Assembly: GCA_900551205.1 (NCBI GenBank)
Contig: URUW01000143.1
Location: 1-5,111, forward strand
Origin: an uncultured Collinsella sp.
Lineage (GTDB): Bacteria; Actinomycetota; Coriobacteriia; Coriobacteriales; Coriobacteriaceae
DNA length: 5,111 nt
Reading direction: 5' to 3'
The notes under the pieces were generated by a model. The model searched no databases, was not told the origin of the DNA, and saw only the letters and a program-made list of their open reading frames with translations. A program made the translations under genes and the position numbers. The first letter of the stretch is position 1. Each line of letters opens with the position of its first letter. This document shows, one piece after another, positions 1 to 5,111 of the stretch.

Positions 1-96
1 ACGGGTGTTGCGGTGTCCGAGGTTGAGCATGTCAAGATTACCTATCAGGACGGCTCGACAAATGAAATTGCCAAAGCCGACGGCTTGGCGGAATAG
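1..96 (+). CDS. C-terminal end of an unidentified protein (5' truncated by window edge)
   Basis: Frame 1 is open from the first base and ends at a TAG stop at 94-96, giving 31 residues. The tail is acidic and hydrophilic, with a V-K-I-T-Y-Q-D-G-S-T stretch that looks like a beta-hairpin, and it ends in G-L-A-E. No membrane segment or catalytic motif is visible. The piece is too short to assign to a family. It converges with yaaA, with only 40 bp between the two stop codons. That it is coding is inferred from the open frame and from its spacing to the next gene; its function is unknown. Confidence 0.55.
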   Translation, partial: TGVAVSEVEHVKITYQDGSTNEIAKADGLAE

Positions 97-136
97 ACGC
101 CGTGCCTAGGCGGCACATTCAAAAGTAGCGGTGGTC

Positions 137-946
137 CTACAAGGCCTGCTCGTTCAGGAAGACCAAAGTGTTTTTATTTGAAAGCTCGGGAAAGTGGCGA
201 TAACCAACGTCGAACGCGGTAAGTTCGCTTACATCCTCGAGCTTGTTTTCTGCCATCCACCGCACCATGGAGCCGCGCGCCTTTTTGCTGGCGGTCGACC
301 GTTGGATGGGCTTCCCGTTGCGGATACCCTCGCCAAAGAGGCATGTGACGGCCGTGGCGTCGCCCGCGAGATGGGGCAGAACGGCTTTGGCATACTCTAC
401 GCTGGCGAGGTTGACGATCGTGGTGTTTGAGCCTGCCGGGGCGATAACCCGCGCGAGCTTGTCGCTCCAAAACGCGTAGAGGTCTCGGGCATCGTCAACG
501 GCGAGCTTCGCGCCCATTTCCAGCCGATACGGTTCGACGGCATGAAAGGGGCGAACGCACCCGTAGAGGCCCGAGAGGATCCACAGATGGTCTTGCAGCC
601 ATGCGAGCTGCGCGGAATCCATCACCTCGGGCGCCATGCTCTGGTATTGAATGCCGTGATAGGACATGACGGCAGGGGAGAGGTGACGGGCGAGTGCGGG
701 ATTGTCGAGATCGCCGTTTCCCAAGATGGGCCCGAACTCATGCAGGGTGTTGAGGCAAGGCCCCAGCAGTTTGTCACTCACGTTCCATAGCGCCTGCAGA
801 CCGCCGCTGCCTTCATTCCGCTCGATATCTAGCAGTGCGCGGTGGAGGCGAGCCGTCTCGTGCGCAAAAGGTGGAATACCCAGGACTTCAAAAGCATCTT
901 GGGCAGCGCGCATCTGCTTGGCGGGCGAAATGATGACCTGCAGCAT
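137..946 (-). CDS. yaaA: Peroxide stress protein YaaA (DUF328/UPF0246 family)
   Basis: The product has 269 residues, close to the roughly 258 of E. coli YaaA. Family signatures run the full length: I-S-P-A-K at residues 6-10, S-Y-H-G-I-Q-Y at 95-101, L-S-G-L-Y-G followed by R-P at 124-133, E-P-Y-R-L-E-M-G at 138-145, L-Y-A-F-W at 156-160, N-L-A-S-V-E-Y at 179-185, and S-K-K-A-R-G-S-M at 220-227. There is no signal peptide or membrane segment, so it should be cytoplasmic. In E. coli, YaaA is induced by OxyR and limits free iron during hydrogen peroxide stress, reducing Fenton damage; the biochemical mechanism is not settled and DNA binding has been reported. The ATG at 944-946 is supported by a strong Shine-Dalgarno site (AGAGGAGA on the minus strand, about 951-958) four bases upstream. 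The aminopeptidase gene lies upstream on the same strand with a 102-bp gap holding a hairpin. The gene appears intact. Confidence 0.93.
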   Translation of the reverse strand: MLQVIISPAKQMRAAQDAFEVLGIPPFAHETARLHRALLDIERNEGSGGLQALWNVSDKLLGPCLNTLHEFGPILGNGDLDNPALARHLSPAVMSYHGIQYQSMAPEVMDSAQLAWLQDHLWILSGLYGCVRPFHAVEPYRLEMGAKLAVDDARDLYAFWSDKLARVIAPAGSNTTIVNLASVEYAKAVLPHLAGDATAVTCLFGEGIRNGKPIQRSTASKKARGSMVRWMAENKLEDVSELTAFDVGYRHFPELSNKNTLVFLNEQAL

Positions 947-961
947 GGACTCTCCTCTGCC

Positions 962-1035
962 AAAAAGGAAGTTGCGGAGGAATACGGTCTGTTTTGCCGT
1001 TTATGGGCCAGTTTAGTCCGTATTTCACCGCAACT
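962..1035 (-). terminator. Long imperfect hairpin plus T-tract between aminopeptidase and yaaA (terminator or attenuator)
   Basis: Positions 970-987 are complementary to 1018-1035 at 16 of 18 positions; the mismatches are 978/1027 and 980/1025. The loop is 30 nt (988-1017). Read on the minus strand, the 3' arm ends in CCGCAACT and runs straight into TTCCTTTTT (962-970), the order expected of a Rho-independent terminator for the aminopeptidase gene. The 30-nt loop is larger than usual and the U-tract is interrupted by two C's, so an attenuator in the yaaA leader, or an inserted palindromic repeat, are real alternatives. The structure ends only about 15 bases before the yaaA start codon. Confidence 0.5.
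989..1025. repeat. Imperfect tandem direct repeat inside the hairpin loop and one arm
   Basis: Positions 989-1004 (CTGTTTTGCCGTTTAT) resemble 1009-1025 (CAGTTTAGTCCGTATTT), separated by GGGC. Apart from one extra T at 1017, every difference is a T/A swap. The second copy overlaps the right arm of the hairpin. It could be a pair of protein-binding sites or an internal duplication in a small repeat element; no function can be read from it. Confidence 0.4.
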
Positions 1036-1048
1036 GATGAAGGGTCGG

Positions 1049-2446
1049 TTAGGCGCGCTCGAGGAAGGCCTTGTAGCCGCGATAGGCCTCGTAGATATCG
1101 GCCTTGTTAGCGACCTCCCACAGGGCGTGCATGGACAGGACGGCAACGCCGGAGTCGATGACGTTCATGCCGTACTCGGCCATGATGTAGGCGATGGTGC
1201 CGCCGCCGCCCGCGTTGACGCGGCCGAGCTCGCAGGTCTGGAAGTCAACGCCCGCCTCGTCCATGATGTCGCGGATGAGGGCCACGTACTCGGCGTCGGC
1301 GTCGTTGGAGCCGCCCTTGCCGCGGCTGCCCGTGTATTTGTTAAAGCACAGGCCGCGACCCATAAAGGCTGCGTTCTTGGTCTCGAACTTGCCGGCGTAG
1401 CCCGGGTCAAAGCCGGCGGACACGTCAGAGGAGAGCATGCGGCTGCGGGCGAGTGCGCGGCGCAGGGCCAGCGGGCTGCTCTCGCCGGCGAGCGTCATGA
1501 TTTCGGCGACGGTGTTCTCGAAGAAACGGCTCGTCATGCCGGTGGCACCCACGGAGCCGATCTCCTCTTTGTCGACGATGAGCGTGATGCTCGTGCGCTC
1601 GACATTGGCCACATTGATCTGGGCGAGCATGGAGGGGTAGGCGCAGACGCGGTCGTCGTGGCCATAGCCCAAAATCATGGAACGGTCGAGGCCCATGTCG
1701 CGGGCGGGGCCGGCGGGCACGACCTCGATCTCGGCGGAGAGGAAGTCCTCCTCCTCGACGTCGTACTGCTCCTTGAGGATGTCCAGGAACATCTGCTTGA
1801 CGGGCTCCTTGGGAGCGTCCTTGTCGTCCTCGTCAAACTTGACGGGGCGGCCGCCCACGATCACGTCGAGGATCTCGGCGTCGACGGCGTCCTTGGCGGG
1901 CTTGGACATCTGCTCGCTCGAGAGGTGGATCAGCAGGTCGGAGATGGTAAAGACCGGGTCGTCCGCCTTGTCGCCGATGTTGATGTCGACGGTGGTGCCG
2001 TCCTTTTTGCAGATGACGCCCACAAGCGCGAGCGGGGAGGCCACCCAGTGGTAGCTCTTGACGCCGCCGTAGTAGTGCGTGTCGAGGTAGGCCATGTCGC
2101 CGGCCTCGAAGGTGGGGTTCTGCTTGAGGTCCAGGCGCGGCGAGTCCACGTGAGCGCCCAGGATGTTAAAGCCCTGCTCGAGCGGGGCGGTGCCCAGGTT
2201 GACGAGCATAAGGTCCTTGCCGTGATTGGCGGCGTACACCTTGTCGCCGGCCTTGAGCGCGCGGCCCTCGGAGATCACGGTCTCCAGATTGACGTAGCCC
2301 GCCTCCTCGGCCATCTTGATACCGGTCTTGACGCACAGGCGCTCGGTCTTGTTCTCACTCAAAAACTGCTTGTAGCCGCGGCAAAGCTCCTCGAGCTCCT
2401 CGATCTGCTGTGGCGTGTACTTTTTCCATGCGCAGGGACGCTCCAT
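1049..2446 (-). CDS. apeA: M18-family zinc aminopeptidase (aminopeptidase I type)
   Basis: The product has 465 residues, the usual size for bacterial M18 aminopeptidase 1. It is a cytoplasmic dinuclear-zinc exopeptidase that removes N-terminal residues from peptides. All the expected metal and catalytic residues are visible: H99 in G-A-H-V-D-S-P-R-L-D, D264 in G-H-D-D-R, E294-E295 in D-K-E-E-I-G-S (general base and ligand), D341 in S-S-D-V-S-A-G, and H440 in S-M-H-A-L-W-E. In M18 enzymes these sit in the catalytic domain, with the middle part (roughly 110-250 here) forming the dimerisation domain; residues 203-235 are very acidic. There is no signal peptide. The frame stays open upstream to 3007, but that extension is antisense to polA and does not look like protein, while the ATG at 2444-2446 has an excellent ribosome binding site. 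It is divergent from polA and upstream of yaaA. The family call is firm; the apeA symbol rests on length and motif style, and substrate preference cannot be told. Confidence 0.93.
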   Translation of the reverse strand: MERPCAWKKYTPQQIEELEELCRGYKQFLSENKTERLCVKTGIKMAEEAGYVNLETVISEGRALKAGDKVYAANHGKDLMLVNLGTAPLEQGFNILGAHVDSPRLDLKQNPTFEAGDMAYLDTHYYGGVKSYHWVASPLALVGVICKKDGTTVDINIGDKADDPVFTISDLLIHLSSEQMSKPAKDAVDAEILDVIVGGRPVKFDEDDKDAPKEPVKQMFLDILKEQYDVEEEDFLSAEIEVVPAGPARDMGLDRSMILGYGHDDRVCAYPSMLAQINVANVERTSITLIVDKEEIGSVGATGMTSRFFENTVAEIMTLAGESSPLALRRALARSRMLSSDVSAGFDPGYAGKFETKNAAFMGRGLCFNKYTGSRGKGGSNDADAEYVALIRDIMDEAGVDFQTCELGRVNAGGGGTIAYIMAEYGMNVIDSGVAVLSMHALWEVANKADIYEAYRGYKAFLERA

Positions 2447-2454
2447 GACGCAGG

Positions 2455-2461
2455 CTCCTTT
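2455..2461 (-). promoter_or_regulatory. Ribosome binding site fixing the aminopeptidase start
   Basis: On the minus strand AAAGGAG lies eight bases before the ATG at 2446. It decides the start codon, because the open frame continues upstream for about 187 further codons that overlap polA. Confidence 0.8.
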
Positions 2462-2495
2462 CGGATCGATCGTGCTGGTTGATGTACCGTGAGCC

Positions 2496-2504
2496 ATCGT
2501 ATCA
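2496..2504 (-). promoter_or_regulatory. Candidate extended -10 promoter for the aminopeptidase gene
   Basis: The minus strand reads TGATACGAT: a TGn extension followed by TACGAT, four of six matches to TATAAT. Transcription would start near 2489, leaving a leader of about 43 nt before the ATG. No good -35 hexamer is found 16-18 bp upstream, so the call rests on the extended -10 alone. A 5-bp dyad (CGTGA at 2488-2492 and TCACG at 2502-2506) brackets it. Confidence 0.3.
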
Positions 2505-2506
2505 CG

Positions 2507-2518
2507 CGCGGGCCCGCG
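2507..2518. repeat. 12-bp perfect palindrome in the divergent intergenic region
   Basis: CGCGGGCCCGCG is its own reverse complement. It lies just upstream of the candidate aminopeptidase -10, where a regulator could act, but it consists wholly of G and C in a GC-rich stretch, so chance is a fair explanation. Confidence 0.3.
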
Positions 2519-2564
2519 GCGGCAGGGAAGCCTGATGTGCGGTGGCCGTGGGGCGGGGAGCGTG

Positions 2565-2570
2565 TAAACT
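2565..2570 (+). promoter_or_regulatory. Candidate -10 element for polA
   Basis: TAAACT fits the loose actinobacterial TAnnnT pattern and matches four of six bases of TATAAT. Transcription would start near 2577, about 36 nt before the polA ATG. The region 16-18 bp upstream is G-rich and shows no recognisable -35. It is the only A/T-rich hexamer suitably placed in the 60 bp before the start codon. Confidence 0.28.
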
Positions 2571-2612
2571 GGTGTGAGCAAACCGTGCCCAGCCCAAAGC
2601 GAGGTATTCAAT

Positions 2613-5111
2613 ATGTCTGACAAGCGCCGTACCTTTGCCGTTATCGACGGCAACTCGCTCATGCACCGCGCCTTCCACGCCGTGCCGCCCACCATGAACG
2701 CGCCGGACGGTCGCCCCACCAACGCGATCTTTGGCTTTTTGAATATGTTTCTCAAGATGATCGACGCCTTTAACCCCGATGGAGTCGTTGTGGCGTTTGA
2801 CAAGGGCAAGCCGCGTGTGCGTATGGAGATGCTGCCGCAGTACAAGGCGCAGCGCCCACCCATGGACCCCGATCTGCACGCGCAGTTTCCGATGATCAAG
2901 GAGCTGCTCGGTGCGCTCAATGTGCCGATTCTGCAGTCCGAGGGCTGGGAAGGCGACGATATCCTGGGAACCATGGCGCGCTTGGGTGAGGAGGCCGGCT
3001 GCGACATGCTGCTGGTGACCGGTGATCGCGATATGTATCAGCTCGTGACTGAGCACGTCAACGTGGTCTCGACTCGTAAGGGCCTGTCCGACGTGGCGAT
3101 CATGACGCCCGAGAGCGTGGACGATCTGTATCACGGCATCACGCCGGCGCTCGTGCCCGACTTTTATGGTCTGAAGGGCGACACGTCCGATAACATTCCC
3201 GGCGTGCCGGGCATCGGCCCCAAAAAGGCGAGCGCGCTCATCGCGCAGTACGGCAGCCTGGACGAGGTTATCGCACACGCCGATGAGGTCAAGGGCAAGA
3301 TGGGCGAAAACCTGCGCGCGCACATCGACGACGCACTGCTGAGCCGCAAGGTGGCGACCATCCGCACCGATGCGCCTGTTGAGCTCGACTTTGAGGCGAC
3401 GTCCTTCCCGGCGTTTTCTGCCGATGAGGTTTCCGCGGCGCTGGGCACGCTTGGTATCACCGCCATGCAGAACCGTTTCTTGGCGCTGATCGGCGGCGAG
3501 GGCGGGGCAGCTGCCAGCACGTTTGAGATTCCCGCCGTTTTGCGCGCAGCCGCCGGCGATGCTGGCGCGCTTGGTGCCGTTGCGGCTGAGGTCTCCCGCG
3601 TGATTGATGCCGGCGAGTGGGTCGCCGCCGTGGTGGACGATGACAAGGAAGAGGGCGCGCTCTTTGGGCTGACGCGCACGCTGTGGTTGGCGACGTCCAA
3701 GGGCCTGTTTGCGCTCGAGGAGGGCGACAGTGGTGCGGCGGCTGAGGTTGAGGGCTTCAACTTCGCCCACGGCGTGATTGCCGGCGTGCTCGCGCGTCTG
3801 TTTATGGAAGGCCGTGTGGCGAGCCCGGATATGAAGGCGCTTCTGCATGAGCTTTCGCCCATCGATTCTTCTGAGCTCGAGCTCATGGATCCGCTGGCAG
3901 TCGATTCCACGCGCATCTTCGATACCATCGTTGCCGCCTACCTGTTGGATTCCGACCGCTCCGAGTTTGACGAGGTGTATCTGGCCGATACGTATCTGCA
4001 GATGGCGCTGCCTGCGGCGCGCGGCGCAGAGGGTGCTGGCGAGGATGCTCCTGCGCCCGCCGCTCGCACGGCGGCCTTGACGCTGGCGCTGGTTGCACCG
4101 CTGCGTGACCGCATGGCCCGCGAGAACGCCGCCAACGTGTTCGATGGGATCGAGATGCCGCTCGTGCCGGTGCTTGCCAAGATGGAGCGCGCGGGCATGC
4201 TCGTGGACCCCGACCGCCTGCACAGTCTGTCCGAGGGCCTGGCGACCCAGATTGCCGATGTCGAGCGCAGCATTCGCGACCTGGCCGGCGACGAGACCTT
4301 TAACATCGGCAGCCCCATGCAACTCTCGCACGTGCTGTTTGATGTTATGGGACTTCCGACCAAGGGCCTCAAAAAGACCAAGCGCGGCTACTATTCGACC
4401 AACGCCAAGGTGCTGAGCGACCTTGCCCGCGACCACGAGATCGTGCGCCTGATTTTGGACTGGCGTGAGAAGTCCAAGATTAAGTCGACCTATCTGGACA
4501 CGCTGGGCCCGCTGCGCCGTGGTGACGGGCGTGTGCACACCACGTACAACCAGACCATCACCGCGACGGGGCGTTTGTCTTCGAGCGACCCCAATCTGCA
4601 AAACATTCCGACGCGCTCGGAGCTGGGGCGTACCGTCAAGACGGCGTTCTCGGCGGGCGAGGGCAGCGTCTTTTTGGCGGTGGACTACTCGCAGATCGAG
4701 CTGCGCCTGCTCGCGCATCTTTCGGGTGACGAGCACCTGGTGCGCGCCTTCAACGAGGGCGAGGACTTCCATGCCGAGACGGCCGCGCGCGTATTTGGCG
4801 TGCCGGTGTCCGAGGTGACACCCGACCTGCGTAGCCGCGCCAAGGCCGTGAACTTTGGCATCGTGTACGGTCAGCAGGCCTATGGTCTGTCGCAGTCGCT
4901 GCACATCTCGATGGCCGAGGCGCGCGATATGATCGATCGCTACTACGAGGCCTACCCGGGCGTGCGCACGTTCCTCGACAATGTGGTGGCGCGAGCCAAG
5001 CAGACGGGCTATGCCGAGACCATGTATGGCCGCAGGCGCCATATTCCCGAGCTCAAGGCCAAAAACCCACAGCTCCGCGGCTTTGGCGAGCGCACGGCCA
5101 TGAACCATCCC
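2613..5111 (+). CDS. polA: DNA polymerase I (3' end cut off by window edge)
   Basis: 833 codons are present without a stop; about 80-90 C-terminal residues are probably missing. The enzyme removes RNA primers and fills gaps in lagging-strand synthesis and excision repair. The 5' nuclease domain (about 1-290) has its acidic metal ligands: D12 in I-D-G-N-S, D63, E113/D115/D116 in G-W-E-G-D-D, D138/D140 in V-T-G-D-R-D, and D190/D193 in G-D-T-S-D-N, followed by a helix-hairpin-helix (G-V-P-G-I-G-P-K-K). The central region (about 300-500) is a 3'-5' exonuclease fold lacking its catalytic acids. The polymerase domain shows T-G-R-L-S-S-S (652-658), P-N-L-Q-N-I-P (660-666), motif A D-Y-S-Q-I-E-L-R with D691, and motif B with R740, K744, F748 and Y752. 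Motif C (H-D-E) lies beyond the window. The ATG at 2613 has GAGG seven to eight bases upstream; an in-frame GTG at 2574 lacks a ribosome binding site. The gene is divergent from the aminopeptidase gene. Confidence 0.97.
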   Translation, partial: MSDKRRTFAVIDGNSLMHRAFHAVPPTMNAPDGRPTNAIFGFLNMFLKMIDAFNPDGVVVAFDKGKPRVRMEMLPQYKAQRPPMDPDLHAQFPMIKELLGALNVPILQSEGWEGDDILGTMARLGEEAGCDMLLVTGDRDMYQLVTEHVNVVSTRKGLSDVAIMTPESVDDLYHGITPALVPDFYGLKGDTSDNIPGVPGIGPKKASALIAQYGSLDEVIAHADEVKGKMGENLRAHIDDALLSRKVATIRTDAPVELDFEATSFPAFSADEVSAALGTLGITAMQNRFLALIGGEGGAAASTFEIPAVLRAAAGDAGALGAVAAEVSRVIDAGEWVAAVVDDDKEEGALFGLTRTLWLATSKGLFALEEGDSGAAAEVEGFNFAHGVIAGVLARLFMEGRVASPDMKALLHELSPIDSSELELMDPLAVDSTRIFDTIVAAYLLDSDRSEFDEVYLADTYLQMALPAARGAEGAGEDAPAPAARTAALTLALVAPLRDRMARENAANVFDGIEMPLVPVLAKMERAGMLVDPDRLHSLSEGLATQIADVERSIRDLAGDETFNIGSPMQLSHVLFDVMGLPTKGLKKTKRGYYSTNAKVLSDLARDHEIVRLILDWREKSKIKSTYLDTLGPLRRGDGRVHTTYNQTITATGRLSSSDPNLQNIPTRSELGRTVKTAFSAGEGSVFLAVDYSQIELRLLAHLSGDEHLVRAFNEGEDFHAETAARVFGVPVSEVTPDLRSRAKAVNFGIVYGQQAYGLSQSLHISMAEARDMIDRYYEAYPGVRTFLDNVVARAKQTGYAETMYGRRRHIPELKAKNPQLRGFGERTAMNHP

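Noticed and set aside
99..116. Small hairpin (GTGCC at 102-106, GGCAC at 112-116) between the convergent genes as a shared terminator
   Set aside because: The stem is only 5 bp and neither strand has a T-tract after it. The location suits a terminator but the sequence does not support one.
2464..2471. GATCGATC palindrome in the aminopeptidase leader
   Set aside because: An 8-bp palindrome of this kind is common by chance and has no partner sites or clear placement relative to the promoter.
842..2482. 546-codon open frame on the plus strand, opposite the aminopeptidase gene
   Set aside because: It is again the register-matched complement of a real gene in GC-rich DNA. The product is dominated by V, A, G, L, D and H with no motif, and it also runs into yaaA and the intergenic region.
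2574..2612. GTG at 2574 as an alternative, longer polA start
   Set aside because: It is in frame but has no Shine-Dalgarno sequence and would sit at the predicted transcription start. The ATG at 2613 has a ribosome binding site and leads directly into the conserved N-terminus.
2447..3007. N-terminal extension of the aminopeptidase frame to an upstream ATG at 3007
   Set aside because: The extension is antisense to the start of polA and not protein-like, whereas the ATG at 2446 has a strong AAAGGAG site and gives the normal family length.
2502..5108. 868-codon open frame on the minus strand, opposite polA
   Set aside because: It is in exact codon register with polA, so it stays open simply because polA uses no TTA, CTA or TCA codons. 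Its product is a low-complexity mix rich in R, H, G and A with no recognisable domain.

Overview
The window looks like chromosomal DNA from a high-GC Gram-positive bacterium. Codon third positions are strongly G/C, Shine-Dalgarno sites are purine-rich, and the DNA polymerase I is of the actinobacterial/Firmicutes kind. A member of the Coriobacteriia such as Collinsella is my best guess. That is an inference from composition and protein style, not something the sequence proves.

Layout, left to right. Positions 1-96 (+) are the last 31 codons of an unidentified gene. It converges on yaaA (137-946, -), a peroxide-stress protein of the YaaA/DUF328 family. Upstream of yaaA on the same strand lies an M18-family zinc aminopeptidase (1049-2446, -). 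The 102-bp gap between these two holds a long imperfect hairpin followed by a T-rich tract, the most structured non-coding signal here. A 166-bp divergent intergenic region (2447-2612) separates the aminopeptidase from polA (2613 to the window edge, +). That polA encodes DNA polymerase I with a complete 5' nuclease, a degenerate 3'-5' exonuclease domain and most of the polymerase domain; the window ends before motif C.

The genes are mostly housekeeping: DNA repair and Okazaki-fragment processing (polA), peptide turnover (M18 aminopeptidase) and iron/oxidative-stress protection (yaaA). They do not form an obvious joint pathway. The aminopeptidase and yaaA could share a transcript, but the hairpin between them would then act as an attenuator or partial terminator. 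I found no mobile element, CRISPR array, RNA gene or novel multigene system. The hairpin and its internal repeats are the only part I would call possibly undescribed.
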